Shown: positions 8,842 through 18,356, counted from the stretch's first letter. The stretch: DNA of 64,000 bases from Verrucomicrobium sp. BvORR034 (GCF_000739635.1 NZ_BATQ01000058.1:1-64000), one strand, 5' to 3'. A program made the numbers and translations. Notes: generated from the sequence alone by a model not told the origin.

Positions 8842-8952
8842 GACGAAAAAAGGTGGTCCAAATCGACGGAGTTGCAAGTGCTTTGGGAATCCGAAGTTTT
8901 CACCAAGGCGTGGACTGGCTGGCGCAAACCCGAGATTGGGGGGATGCTTCTG

Positions 8953-9003
8953 ACGGGGGTGCCCCGTGATCTATTCATCGGGACACCGGGGTTCGATCCC
9001 CGG
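8953..9003. other. Two adjacent GC-rich hairpins between hpnD and the proline-rich protein gene
   Basis: Hairpin one pairs ACGGGG (8953-8958) with CCCCGT (8962-8967) around a three-base loop. Hairpin two pairs CCGGGG (8986-8991) with CCCCGG (8998-9003) around TTCGAT. They lie just downstream of the minus-strand hpnD stop. There is no T-run, so a Rho-independent terminator is not proven. Hairpin two resembles a tRNA T-arm, but no tRNA surrounds it. Confidence 0.4.
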
Positions 9004-9013
9004 GAGTCTGACT

Positions 9014-9862
9014 TCAAACGGCTCGCATGAAGCCGCGGGCCGTGTAGGCACCCAGAATGGCGAACTTACGAAGCTTGCTCAATCCGATGCGGCGGCCAAA
9101 GACCTGGAAGCGGTGTTTGCGGATCTTCTGGAGGATCTCGCTGTACACCTGGGCCATCATCTCTGCGGCGAGCATGCGATGCCGGTCCTCCTCCGGAAGG
9201 AGCCTCTCGGCTTCCGCATAGTAGTGCATTGCCTTCTGATACTGGTGCTCCATGAGCGCCTCGAAACTGGCCGGCGGGCGTCCTTCCAGAATCTGACGCT
9301 CTGTGACATGAAAGCGCCTCAAGTCTTCCAAAGGCAGGTAAATGCGGCCGTTGCGGGCGTCCTCGCCGACATCGCGGATGATGTTGGTGAGTTGCAGGGC
9401 ATAACCCAGTGCCACCGCATAGTCTTTGCACGCAGGGTTCGTGTAGCCAAAAATTTCGATGCTGACCAGACCCACCACACAGGCCACCTTGTAGCAGTAG
9501 GCCAGGACCTCTTCCTGGGTTTCATAGAACCGGTGGTCAAGGTCGCTCGCCACGCCATCGATGATCTCGGCCATCATGGCGCGATCAATCGGATAGCGCT
9601 TGGGCAGTTCTGCGATCTCGCTCTGGAGATCGTCTGGATGGGGGAACCCGTGAAGAAGGCCGTCCCGCCACTCTTGAAGCATTTTCCGCCGCTCTTCCAC
9701 ACTGGCGATGTCCTCATCTCCAATGTCGTCCACCACACGGCAGAAGGCATAGAAGGTCATCATGTCCCGCTTCCGGGTCCGTGACAACGTTGACAGGGCG
9801 AACGCGAGGTTCGACTTGCTGCGTCGTGCGATCTGGTTGGTGACGGACTCGCCAGGGGTCAT
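9014..9862 (-). CDS. hpnD: Presqualene diphosphate synthase (squalene/phytoene synthase family)
   Basis: A 282-residue all-helical prenyltransferase. Both aspartate-rich substrate/Mg-binding motifs are present: DDIGDE at residues 45-50 and RDVGED at 163-168, the latter followed by GRIYLPLEDL. The stretch CYKVACVVGLVSIEIFGY is typical of the HpnD branch, which condenses two farnesyl diphosphates to presqualene diphosphate for squalene and hopanoids. A phytoene synthase remains a lesser alternative. Its ATG overlaps the stop of the upstream membrane-protein gene (ATGA, 9859-9862), so translation is probably coupled. No hpnC, hpnE or squalene-hopene cyclase gene is in the window. Confidence 0.85.
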   Translation of the reverse strand: MTPGESVTNQIARRSKSNLAFALSTLSRTRKRDMMTFYAFCRVVDDIGDEDIASVEERRKMLQEWRDGLLHGFPHPDDLQSEIAELPKRYPIDRAMMAEIIDGVASDLDHRFYETQEEVLAYCYKVACVVGLVSIEIFGYTNPACKDYAVALGYALQLTNIIRDVGEDARNGRIYLPLEDLRRFHVTERQILEGRPPASFEALMEHQYQKAMHYYAEAERLLPEEDRHRMLAAEMMAQVYSEILQKIRKHRFQVFGRRIGLSKLRKFAILGAYTARGFMRAV

Positions 9863-10779
9863 GCTTCTTCGAGGGAAACGGGAGCATCATCAACATACCC
9901 ACCCCACAGGAGAAGCAAGGCAGCGCTGACGAAAAGCCACAAATGGATGGTGGCGATGAGAACCCCTTCCAGGAAGAATCTTGCCATAGACAGGTTTCCT
10001 GATAGTTGATCAGGAAGAATCCCTAAACAAAAGTGGAGGAGCGCGAGGATGGGGAGGGCGGTGACGGCAAACGAAGCCAGCAGCTTCCCGCGTTGCAGCC
10101 ACCATTGGAGGGTCAGTTCTCCCACGCGGAAGAAGCTGCCGCGCAATGTGGCGATGGCCAGGGGCAGGGGCGCAAGGAAGAGCAGGTATTCCGGCAGGAG
10201 CCATTGTTTGGCAAAGTTCCACTCCGGTCCGGGCTGTTTTTGGATCCACCACCAGGGCCACTGATAGGCGGCGAGCACGATCACATTTGGCCACCGGATC
10301 AACGTCTGACGAAGGGAGAGCCCTTCTTCAGTGAAAATATTGCGGGTGTTGATCAGGTAGCAACCAAACCATACCTGGGTGAAGGCGCAGATCAACGCCT
10401 GCAGGGTGGCGTCTGCCCAATGGCCGGGCCAAAAGGAGGGGAACGCCAGCACCCGGTGAAAGAGGAGGCCGAACTGCTGCCATCCACTGGCCAGACCGTC
10501 CAAAAAGATCTGGGGCCAGGGGGCCATCTCCATCGCCAGTCGTTCCGGTGCCACTGCGGCGGTGCCTGCCTTTATGGCCGTTCGGTGGTCCCAAAAGCGG
10601 GTGAAAGTGAGGCTCGCCGTGAGCCAGAGCACCGGTGCGGGGTGTCGGCCCAGCCAGTTGAGTGCCTGACGGAATATCTTTGCCAGGGGGTGGAGAAAAA
10701 GATGCAGGCCCAGGCAGAGCGCGAAACCGCCCAGCCAGAGAAAAGGAATGGCATCTTGATAGGGTGACAAGGAAAGCAT
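9859..10779 (-). CDS. Polytopic membrane protein of unknown function
   Basis: A 306-residue protein with about six to seven hydrophobic spans (for example IPFLWLGGFALCLGLHLFL at the N-terminus and WLFVSAALLLLWGGY at the C-terminus). It is rich in tryptophan and aromatic residues, and no family motif is recognised. The ATG at 10779 opens the frame. Its stop overlaps the hpnD start by four bases, so it is translationally coupled to isoprenoid synthesis. A role in lipid or membrane handling is plausible from that context only. Confidence 0.7.
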   Translation of the reverse strand: MLSLSPYQDAIPFLWLGGFALCLGLHLFLHPLAKIFRQALNWLGRHPAPVLWLTASLTFTRFWDHRTAIKAGTAAVAPERLAMEMAPWPQIFLDGLASGWQQFGLLFHRVLAFPSFWPGHWADATLQALICAFTQVWFGCYLINTRNIFTEEGLSLRQTLIRWPNVIVLAAYQWPWWWIQKQPGPEWNFAKQWLLPEYLLFLAPLPLAIATLRGSFFRVGELTLQWWLQRGKLLASFAVTALPILALLHFCLGILPDQLSGNLSMARFFLEGVLIATIHLWLFVSAALLLLWGGYVDDAPVSLEEA

Positions 10780-10865
10780 CTGTCAGCCCGAGGAAATACA
10801 GAAGGATGCCGGGGTTGTCACTGATAAGCTGCAAAATGGCCCGAAGCCATGGCGATCAGCCTACA

Positions 10866-13800
10866 TTACACCCTGGACAGCTGACGCCGCAGGGAAACGT
10901 CCAGCACGGCAATCACCATCACAAGGGTGACCACCATGACGATAAAGTTCATCCAAAGGGTCGGCACTCGCAACTCCTGCCACCAGGGTTTTACTTTACG
11001 GGTATTGTTGCCAGCGGTCGCGGCGGCACTGCTCACCCGGGATTCACCAAGGGTGGTGGTCGCAGCGGCCCGTGCTTCATCCTCCGTCGCCGGGGCAGGG
11101 GACGAGGGTTCAAAGAGGGGGTAGGTCTTGACTGTGCCGAAGAACACGTTGGGGCTGGCAGTGCGGCGGTAGTCTTCGCGTTCCATCTCCGCCTTGGTCA
11201 CCAGGTCCAGGACCTTTCGGTTCACATAGATTTCTTCCGCGCTGACGCCTTTCTTCAGCTTCATGTCGTCGGGAGAGAGGTGGCCTCTCGATACGCTTTC
11301 CTGGATGCGCCGCAGCCGGCTGCTGACGCCGGAAGCATCCACATCCTGCAGCCCGGAGACGACGGCTAGCGCCTGCTTCGTCAAATCCAGATCCGCCCGT
11401 TGTTCCTCGGTCATGGGGATGTGCCGGGGCAGGTTGATGAGGCCCTGGATGCGGTCCTCCAGCATGGACTGGGCGCGGCTGAGCGGATTGAGCTGGGCCT
11501 GGGAGATGATCGCGCTCTCATAGGACCAGCGCAGGGGCATGATCTGGCAGATCAGCGGGACCTTGAGCTTGCTGGCCTCGGTCGTGTCCTTGTCCTCGCC
11601 CTTGGCCGACCACTGGCGGATGGAATACACGAAATCCAGGTTGCGGTTCATTTCCTCGTACTTGATCAACGCCCCGCCGAGAATGATCTGGGGGATGAGC
11701 AGCAGAGGGATGATGTTCAGCGCCGTACGGATGTCGTGCACGAGAGTGGAGACGAGCAGTCCCAGGCAGACCCCGGTGAGAGAGGTCATGAACATCCAGA
11801 ACAAGTGGACGACGAACATCTCCCGAAGCTCCAGCACCGCATTGCCAATGAGCAGATAGATCACGCACTGGATGAGTGAGAAGGTCGAGAGTGAGAGAAT
11901 TTTCCCGATGATGTAGTACCGCACCCGGAGGTTGTGATTTCGCTCCCGGTTTAGCATCGGCCGGTCGCGGATGATCTCATCCGCGCTGTTTGTCAGCCCC
12001 AGAAACATGGCCACCACCAGAGTCAGGAACAGGTAGGTGGGAATGTGGAAGGCGCTGGCGAAGGTATAAGAGTCATCCTCCGAGTACCGGAGGACCATAG
12101 AGATGAGAAAGGCCAGCAAGGGCGCCTCCAGAAGCGTCGTCAGGAGGTTCGCCCGGTTCCTGAGCTTGCTCAGGAAGGCCCGCTTTATCATCGTGGCAAA
12201 GAGGATGGACTCCTCCCGCATGGTGAGACGGGGCGGCTTGGGCAGCTTGCGCTGTTGCGAAAGCGACTCTCCGCGAGACTCCTCCCGTCGGGCATTTTCC
12301 CGCCGGGTTTCCGACTGCGACATGCTGCTCATCAGCACATGCGTCTGGTAGCGGTCACGCCAGAAATTGGGCGGGAACCGCCGTGCTGCCATCAGGTGGC
12401 CATCGGTGGTGCGCTCGTGGATGATATCGCCGCTGATATCGCGAAGGGGCGTCTCCAACACATCGAACACCAAGTCTGGCGTGACCATGTCCGGCATGGG
12501 CACATTGGCCGCATTCTCCTCCTGAGGGGCGGTCTCTTCGCAGTAAGCCTGCCAGAAGTACTCAAGCATGCCCTGCGGCGTGCCGAAGTAGGCCATCTTC
12601 CCGCCCTTGTCGAGCAACAGCGCCTTGTCGAACATCTGCAGGAGCTTCATGCTCGGCTGGTGGATGGAGGCCAGGACGATCTTGTTGCGTGCCAGGGAGC
12701 GGATGAGATCCAGGACGTGCTCGGAGTCCTTGGAAGACAGGCCGGAGGTGGGCTCATCGAAGAGGTACACATCCGCAATGCCGATCATGTCCAGGCCGGC
12801 GTTGAGCCGCTTGCGCTCACCACCGCTCAGGAACTTCTGCTGAGGGGTCCCGGCAAGCCGGCCTCGCATCTCATTGAGGCCAAGCTCCACAAGCTTGGCA
12901 TCCACACGCTTCCGCCTCTCGTCCCCGGGCAGGTGAGGACAGCGTACGGCGACAGAGAAATCGAGGTTTTCCTGAACCTTGAGCAGGGAGTCAAAGGCGT
13001 CCTCCTGCGGGATGTAGGCGACATAAGGACAGAGGTTGTCCAGGCTCCCATAAAGCGGGAAGCCATTCATCTGAATGTCGCCGAATCGGGGCTTCAACTG
13101 GCCGCCGATGGTGCGGAGCAGGGTGCTCTTGCCGCATCCGCTGGGGCCCATGACGCAGATCATCTCCCCGCGCCGGGCGGTGAGGCTGATGCTGTCCAAA
13201 GCTGTGTCACGCTGGTCGAAACGGTGTCCCACCTCGCGCAGTTCCACCTGCCGGATGATGTTGCGTTCCTCCTCGATGATCCGGTCGGCAAAGTGGCAGC
13301 GCAGGTACTGTCCCTCTCCGAGGGTCAGGGTGTCCCCGTCATTGAGAATGGCCCGGTCTTTGATGGGGATGTTCCCCACGAGGATGGGCCGGTCGGCGCG
13401 CAGCACCTCCAGTTCACCGGTCTTGTCCTCGTAGTTGCAGATGATCTTGAGCAGGATCTCGCCGTCGCCATCCTGGGAGAGGAGGATGTCCCCTTCGTCC
13501 AGCAGATCCGGGTTGTTGGAGACGAGGTAGGTGTTGCGGCTGCCTTCCAGGCGGAATTGCTCTCCGAACTCCCTCGCACGGCGGCGCAGTTCCTGAAGAG
13601 AGATTTCCAATTCATCCTTGGCGATGATCTTGTCTTCGATCGAGGCCTCGATGATGGTGCCTTCGCGCAGCCGCTTGCCGTTGATCTTCGCGTCGGTGTC
13701 GCGCAACGCCTCAATGGTGACCCCGAGACCGAAGCTGATACGGAGGTTCGTGCCTCGACTGCGGGTCTGGGAGATCTCGGCGCTGCCCTCGTCGGTTAGG

Positions 13801-14648
13801 GTCAGATAAAGCTGGGTGCCTGTGAGGTTCTTCTTGGCATTGAAGTAGCCAATGAGATCCGCGTAGTCCAGGGAGACATCGTCCAGCACCACGCGCTCGC
13901 CCTGATACAGACGGGAGAAATCGCCGGGGCGCAGGGTGCGGCTGCGGACCAGCACCGAGGTGGCACCGACGTTTTTGATCAGCAGCAGGTTCTGGTAGCG
14001 GAACGCGGCCACGGAGCAGTCCTCGCCCAAAGAGCGCAGGAGCACGTCGCATGGCTCGTGGGCCGCGATGCGCAGCATCTCCAGCGGCTGCCCGCCTTTG
14101 CTGCGGAACTCCCCATCATCTGCGGGTTTGTCCTCGGCATTGAGCTGATAAACAATGTCGATGGCCTGGGCGGCAATGCCCAGGTTCGTCATGAACAGGT
14201 AGAACTCCACCAACTGTTGCCGGGAGTTCTCTGAGCGGGAAATTAGGAGGTAGAGCTGTACCCCAAGAAGGATTTTCTGCTCGACCGTCAAGCTGCGGCT
14301 CAGGTCACGAGCCCGGGCGCTGAGGTCCTGGGGCTTCTGGAGCGCTTCGAAGTAGATGCGGCGCAGCTCAGAGTAAATGGCTTCCGGGTAGTCATACCGC
14401 ATGAACCCCAGGCTGGAGTCGATCTCCTCCTCCATCACGGAGCCGTCGATCTTGGAGAACCCGGCAAACACCTCCATGAGCACCGGCAGCATGGTGTTGC
14501 CAGCTGAATCCGGGCTGCGGCCCGTGAAACGGGTCAGGAGGCGCTGCCACCAAGTCGAGCGCCCACCCGTCAACGGCGATAGCGCCGGCCGGGCCGACCC
14601 TTTTTTGGGGCGCGGAGGGGGCGGCTGGGGTTCGGCGGAGGGCGACAT
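10866..14648 (-). CDS. Giant ABCG-type ABC transporter with TerB-like and FHA-like N-terminal domains
   Basis: A 1260-residue protein from the ATG at 14648; a TTG at 14654 is the alternative. A proline/basic tail is followed by a TerB-like helical domain (about 50-180, KIDGSVMEEEID) and two regions with FHA-like signatures (INGKRLREGTII near 320; ILVGNIPIKDRAILNDGDTLTLGEGQYL near 430). The ATP-binding cassette comes next: Walker A GPSGCGKS at about 501-508, signature LSGGERKR near 606, Walker B VYLFDEPTSG near 626. The ABC2-type membrane domain has about six spans between 820 and 1010, and a final membrane span lies near 1235. The cassette-before-membrane order and sequence are those of ABCG/White half transporters. 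FHA modules suggest control by a Ser/Thr kinase. The substrate is unknown. Confidence 0.85.
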   Translation of the reverse strand: MSPSAEPQPPPPRPKKGSARPALSPLTGGRSTWWQRLLTRFTGRSPDSAGNTMLPVLMEVFAGFSKIDGSVMEEEIDSSLGFMRYDYPEAIYSELRRIYFEALQKPQDLSARARDLSRSLTVEQKILLGVQLYLLISRSENSRQQLVEFYLFMTNLGIAAQAIDIVYQLNAEDKPADDGEFRSKGGQPLEMLRIAAHEPCDVLLRSLGEDCSVAAFRYQNLLLIKNVGATSVLVRSRTLRPGDFSRLYQGERVVLDDVSLDYADLIGYFNAKKNLTGTQLYLTLTDEGSAEISQTRSRGTNLRISFGLGVTIEALRDTDAKINGKRLREGTIIEASIEDKIIAKDELEISLQELRRRAREFGEQFRLEGSRNTYLVSNNPDLLDEGDILLSQDGDGEILLKIICNYEDKTGELEVLRADRPILVGNIPIKDRAILNDGDTLTLGEGQYLRCHFADRIIEEERNIIRQVELREVGHRFDQRDTALDSISLTARRGEMICVMGPSGCGKSTLLRTIGGQLKPRFGDIQMNGFPLYGSLDNLCPYVAYIPQEDAFDSLLKVQENLDFSVAVRCPHLPGDERRKRVDAKLVELGLNEMRGRLAGTPQQKFLSGGERKRLNAGLDMIGIADVYLFDEPTSGLSSKDSEHVLDLIRSLARNKIVLASIHQPSMKLLQMFDKALLLDKGGKMAYFGTPQGMLEYFWQAYCEETAPQEENAANVPMPDMVTPDLVFDVLETPLRDISGDIIHERTTDGHLMAARRFPPNFWRDRYQTHVLMSSMSQSETRRENARREESRGESLSQQRKLPKPPRLTMREESILFATMIKRAFLSKLRNRANLLTTLLEAPLLAFLISMVLRYSEDDSYTFASAFHIPTYLFLTLVVAMFLGLTNSADEIIRDRPMLNRERNHNLRVRYYIIGKILSLSTFSLIQCVIYLLIGNAVLELREMFVVHLFWMFMTSLTGVCLGLLVSTLVHDIRTALNIIPLLLIPQIILGGALIKYEEMNRNLDFVYSIRQWSAKGEDKDTTEASKLKVPLICQIMPLRWSYESAIISQAQLNPLSRAQSMLEDRIQGLINLPRHIPMTEEQRADLDLTKQALAVVSGLQDVDASGVSSRLRRIQESVSRGHLSPDDMKLKKGVSAEEIYVNRKVLDLVTKAEMEREDYRRTASPNVFFGTVKTYPLFEPSSPAPATEDEARAAATTTLGESRVSSAAATAGNNTRKVKPWWQELRVPTLWMNFIVMVVTLVMVIAVLDVSLRRQLSRV

Positions 14649-14905
14649 GGGCAACGAGGGCGCAAACTAGGCATGGCATACGGGCGCACACAAGGGCAAG
14701 TGCATGAGCTTGGCCGCTTTTTGGCACTGAGGAAGACTCAGGGCTTGAACATTCTTGACAACGCTGTCACTAAACCCTTGCTCAACCTTCGGACCGTGCA
14801 ATCGGGTGCGTCCGGGGTCTGAGCGTCAGCGTTCCGAAATTTAAGGGTTTCCACGACCTCTGTTCGGTGTATCCTTCCTAAAGCCCTCTTTTTTACTATT
14901 TCACT
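14649..14905. promoter_or_regulatory. Divergent promoter region between the ABC transporter gene and ftsH
   Basis: This 257-base gap must drive transcription in both directions. A TTGAAC at about 14743 and a TTGACA at about 14754 are candidate -35 hexamers for ftsH, but no convincing -10 element lies at the right distance from either. No CIRCE element was seen. It is assigned from gene layout rather than from motifs. Confidence 0.4.
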
Positions 14906-17011
14906 ATGTTCGACGAAGAACAGAATCCCCAGCGCAACAACCGCAAGACGCCCGAGCCCCAGTTTAACTGGAAGGGGTTGGTGCTTCTCGGCGCATCCGC
15001 GCTCATCATCGCATGGGCCTTTTTCCTCAACCAGGACAAGAGCCTCGGCGGCGGTAGCAAATTGAACTTTGCAGAGTTCAAACAGTTGCTTGAGAACGAC
15101 CAGATTATCAGCACCAAGGAAAAGCCCCTGTTTCTGATCACCAATCAGGGCACTGGCACAGAATACCTGAGTGGTGTTTACACCAAAGGTGTGCCTGTGG
15201 ATGGCAAAACCAAGGTGCCAGATGCCAGCTTCACCACGGAAGTGAACATCGCTTTCCAGAAAGATGAGCTGCATCGGATGATCGAGAAGGCCAACAGCGA
15301 GCGTCTCGCCGCTGCTGAGAAGGAAGGCATCGACAAGTCCAAGGTGGAGTCGATCGTCATCACCCCGAAGTATGAGACCAACTACACCGGTACGATCTTC
15401 TTCACCCTGCTGCCGATCCTCGTGTTTGTCGGCCTGTTCCTCCTGATCCGCCAGCAGATGAAGATGGCAGGCCGTGGAGCGATGAGCTTTGGCAAGAGCC
15501 GGGCCCGTCTTCTCAACCAGGATCGCAACAAGATCACCTTCAAGGATGTGGCCGGCGTGGAAGAGGCCAAGGAAGAAGTCTGGGAACTGGTGGAGTTCCT
15601 CAAGGATCCCAAGAAGTTCCAGCGCCTGGGTGGCAAAATCCCGAAGGGCGTGCTCATGGTGGGCTCTCCTGGTACGGGCAAGACGCTCCTCGCCAAGGCC
15701 ATTGCAGGTGAGGCTGACGTGCCATTCTTCAGCATCAGCGGTTCCGACTTCGTCGAGATGTTCGTGGGGGTGGGTGCCAGCCGCGTGCGTGACATGTTCG
15801 AGCAGGGCAAGAAAAATGCCCCGTGCCTGATCTTCATTGACGAAATCGACGCCGTGGGCCGCCATCGTGGTCATGGGCTCGGTGGTGGACATGATGAGCG
15901 CGAGCAGACGCTGAATGCCATGCTCGTGGAGATGGATGGTTTCGACACCCAGGAAGGCGTCATCATCATTGCTGCCACGAACCGTCCTGACGTGCTGGAT
16001 CCCGCTCTGCTTCGCCCCGGCCGCTTTGACCGTCAGGTCACGGTGAGTCTTCCGGATGTGAAGGGGCGTGAGGAAATCCTCCGCGTCCATGCCAAGCGCG
16101 TGAAGCTGAGCGAGAACGCCGACCTGAGCAAGGTTGCCCGTGGGACCCCCGGCTTCTCTGGTGCCGAGCTTGCCAACATCATCAACGAGGCGGCCCTGCT
16201 GGCGGCTCGTAAGAACCTCAAGGCCATTGGTACCCCCGAGCTTGAAGAAGCCCGTGACAAGGTGCGCTGGGGCCGTGAGCGCCGTAGCCTTGCTCTGAGC
16301 GAGAAGGAAAAGGAAAACACCGCTTATCATGAAGCGGGACACGCTATCCTGATCGAACTGCTGGAGCACACGGATCCCCTGCACAAGGTGACCATCATCC
16401 CCCGCGGCCCCTCCCTCGGCTCCACAATGTGGCTGCCGGAAGAGGACAAGTTCACTCACCGGAAGAGCGAGCTTCTGGACGATCTCGTGGTCGCCATGGG
16501 TGGCCGCGTGGCAGAAGAAGTCCAGTTCAGCGACGTGACTAACGGAGCGATGGGTGACATCCGCCAGGCGACGAACATCGCTCGTAGCATGGTATGCGCC
16601 TGGGGCATGAGCGAGAAGCTCGGCATGGTGGAATACGGGGAAGGGGACGGAGCCGTCTTCCTGGCCCGTGACCTCGGTCGTTCCCGCAACTACAGCGGTG
16701 CCACCGCTCAAAAGATTGACGAGGAAGTGAAGCGTCTCATCGACGAAGCCTACTCCAAGGCCAAGGACATCCTGCTCGCCAACAAGGACAAGTTGGACGC
16801 CATCGCCCATGCCCTTCTGGAGTTTGAGACGCTCGACGGCAGCCACATCAAGGAGATCATGAAGACCGGGAAGATCCAGAATCCTCCCCAGTCTCCCAAG
16901 CCTCCTACACCCCCACCCGTACCCAAAGCCACCCCTGAGCGGACTCCCAGCTCTGCTGAAGACGAACAGGAAGGCGGCCTGCCTGGCGGTGTTGTCGGTG
17001 TTCCGGCCTGA
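14906..17011 (+). CDS. ftsH: ATP-dependent zinc metalloprotease FtsH
   Basis: A 701-residue membrane AAA+ protease that degrades membrane and regulatory proteins. Two membrane spans (about 29-46 and 156-178) flank a periplasmic domain. The AAA module has Walker A GSPGTGKT (253-260, with Ser where many FtsH have Pro), Walker [12 protein letters not shown], and the second region of homology ([20 protein letters not shown]). The protease domain has the zinc motif HEAGH at 475-479. The C-terminal tail of about 45 residues is proline-rich, then acidic. A strong terminator follows at 17036-17077, so it is probably monocistronic. Confidence 0.98.
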   Translation: MFDEEQNPQRNNRKTPEPQFNWKGLVLLGASALIIAWAFFLNQDKSLGGGSKLNFAEFKQLLENDQIISTKEKPLFLITNQGTGTEYLSGVYTKGVPVDGKTKVPDASFTTEVNIAFQKDELHRMIEKANSERLAAAEKEGIDKSKVESIVITPKYETNYTGTIFFTLLPILVFVGLFLLIRQQMKMAGRGAMSFGKSRARLLNQDRNKITFKDVAGVEEAKEEVWELVEFLKDPKKFQRLGGKIPKGVLMVGSPGTGKTLLAKAIAGEADVPFFSISGSDFVEMFVGVGASRVRDMFEQGKKNAPCLIFIDEIDAVGRHRGHGLGGGHDEREQTLNAMLVEMDGFDTQEGVIIIAATNRPDVLDPALLRPGRFDRQVTVSLPDVKGREEILRVHAKRVKLSENADLSKVARGTPGFSGAELANIINEAALLAARKNLKAIGTPELEEARDKVRWGRERRSLALSEKEKENTAYHEAGHAILIELLEHTDPLHKVTIIPRGPSLGSTMWLPEEDKFTHRKSELLDDLVVAMGGRVAEEVQFSDVTNGAMGDIRQATNIARSMVCAWGMSEKLGMVEYGEGDGAVFLARDLGRSRNYSGATAQKIDEEVKRLIDEAYSKAKDILLANKDKLDAIAHALLEFETLDGSHIKEIMKTGKIQNPPQSPKPPTPPPVPKATPERTPSSAEDEQEGGLPGGVVGVPA

Positions 17012-17035
17012 TTGGTGAACTCTTGATCCTTTTAC

Positions 17036-17077
17036 AAAAAGCGCCTGCATGCTCTCCAGCGTGCAGGCGCTTTTTTT
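17036..17077 (+). terminator. Rho-independent terminator of ftsH
   Basis: A perfect nine-base GC-rich stem, GCGCCTGCA (17041-17049) with TGCAGGCGC (17062-17070), is flanked by A5 on the left and followed by T7 (17071-17077). It starts 24 bases after the ftsH stop. Confidence 0.93.
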
Positions 17078-17126
17078 GTCGTCTAGGCAAGCGCCCCAGC
17101 GAGATTTTTCGGTCTTGTTGAACTTG

Positions 17127-17230
17127 AAGGGGTTGCGAGGCAAAAATTCGCCTCGGGAAAAACCCCTTGCACCACCCGGTGCATCCCCGTACTGTCAATT
17201 CTGTCAGTTCGTCAAAGCATGCCGCTTTGA
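17127..17230 (+). other. Cluster of stem-loops; candidate structured leader or small RNA
   Basis: Three stem-loops lie close together in the 456-base gap between the ftsH terminator and the RRM gene. First, AAGGGGTT (17127-17134) pairs with AACCCCTT (17161-17168), enclosing a second stem CGAGGC (17136-17141)/GCCTCG (17150-17155). Second, GCACC/GGTGC spans 17169-17182. Third, TCAAAGC/GCTTTGA spans 17212-17230. No long reading frame is convincing here. The rest of the gap (17231-17533) holds no gene that can be supported. The structures may be part of an autoregulated mRNA leader or an independent small RNA. Confidence 0.5.
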
Positions 17231-17533
17231 GGCCCAGTCCTGGAAATGCTTCGCAAATGCGCTGTCCAAGCCCGCGAAAAGCACCTAACCGCCTCTCCTT
17301 CCAGTCATCCATGACTTTGGAAGCTCTTTGTGCTGCCTTGACCCGCCACCGTGCATCTTCGGCGATGCCAGCCGTCTCCGCCGGTGGCCAGAACTGCATG
17401 CGAAGCCCCAGTCGCGCCGCACTTTCTCCGTTCGCTTCGGATATAGCTGGATCTGCCGTTTCTGCGGATCCGTGCCGTGCCACGCCCTGGTCATGCTTCG
17501 CTCCAAAACCAGAGAAAACGAAATACCGTTCCG

Positions 17534-18256
17534 ATGAGCGACTACAACAGCAATGGCTCCGGCCGCCCGAACGGGCGCCGTGGAGGCCGCCGCCACCGCA
17601 GTGGCAACCACCGCCCCGACAGCAACCGGAGCAGCAATAGCAGCAGCAGCAGCGATACCCGCGGAAACTTCCGCCCCAACCGCTCTAAGCCCCCTGAACC
17701 CACTGGATTCCAGAAGTTCCTTTCGGTGGTGACGTTCGGTCTGCTTGGCAAGCCCAAAGCTCCTGCCAAGCCTGCTCCGCAACCCAAAGCCCCTCGTGAA
17801 CTTGGTCCGATCGCCCGTGGTGATCGTGAAGCCGCCAAGTCCCGTGTTGAGTCCAGTCCGAAACCAGCCCGTCCCCCGCGGCAGGCCCCGATTTCGACGG
17901 AAGTCACCACGGAGCGCCTCTATGTGGGCAACCTGAGCTATGATGCCTCTGAGAGCGATCTCTTTGAGCTCTTCAACGGCTCCGGCCGTGTGAAGAACGC
18001 TGAAGTGGTGGTGAACAACCGCACCCAGCGCTCCAAGGGCTTTGCCTTCGTCACCATGATGAGCGTGGACGAAGCGAAAAAGGCCGTGGACGACCTCAAT
18101 GGGAAAGACTTCATGGGACGCCCTCTCGTGGTGGGCGGTGCCAAGCCCATGTCCCCTCGTGATGATGAAGAGCCGCAGCAGAGAGAATCCTCGGAGGCAC
18201 CTGCCGCCGCTGCCTCGGAAACCTCTGAAGAGCCCGGCCCGACCCTTGCCGCCTAA
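17534..18256 (+). CDS. RNA-binding protein with one RRM domain
   Basis: A 240-residue protein from the ATG at 17534; in-frame extensions upstream lack homology. The N-terminus is Arg/Gly/Ser/Asn-rich and probably disordered. A classical RRM spans about 128-205, with RNP2 LYVGNL and RNP1 KGFAFVTM, and the C-terminal tail is acidic (DDEEPQQRE). Single-RRM bacterial proteins of this kind bind single-stranded RNA and are often cold-responsive. The long structured leader at 17078-17533 fits post-transcriptional or autoregulation (inference). A strong terminator follows at 18287-18323. Confidence 0.85.
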   Translation: MSDYNSNGSGRPNGRRGGRRHRSGNHRPDSNRSSNSSSSSDTRGNFRPNRSKPPEPTGFQKFLSVVTFGLLGKPKAPAKPAPQPKAPRELGPIARGDREAAKSRVESSPKPARPPRQAPISTEVTTERLYVGNLSYDASESDLFELFNGSGRVKNAEVVVNNRTQRSKGFAFVTMMSVDEAKKAVDDLNGKDFMGRPLVVGGAKPMSPRDDEEPQQRESSEAPAAAASETSEEPGPTLAA

Positions 18257-18286
18257 GCAAGCGAGTTTCGGAAATTGACCTTCCTC

Positions 18287-18323
18287 AACCGCCTGTCGGC
18301 TTTCTGCTGACAGGCGGTTTTTT
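18287..18323 (+). terminator. Rho-independent terminator of the RRM gene
   Basis: An 11-base stem AACCGCCTGTC (18287-18297) with GACAGGCGGTT (18309-18319), an 11-base loop, and a T-run (18318-18323). It lies 30 bases after the RRM stop and just upstream of miaA, so miaA needs its own promoter or readthrough. Confidence 0.92.
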
Positions 18324-18356
18324 CTTGTGCCCGACAGGCGATGTCCCACCTTGGGG

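Noticed and set aside
8940-9020. Possible tRNA gene, because of a T-arm-like CCGGGGTTCGATCCCCGG
   Set aside because: The T-loop is one base too short, no matching acceptor or anticodon stem can be built and no CCA end follows; kept only as a hairpin.
12045-13799. 584-codon plus-strand frame inside the ABC transporter gene
   Set aside because: Antisense to the ATPase and FHA regions, with no recognisable motifs of its own.
14738-17143. 801-codon open frame on the minus strand across ftsH
   Set aside because: It lies opposite a clear FtsH gene and has no recognisable domain; long antisense frames are common in GC-rich genes with strong third-position bias.
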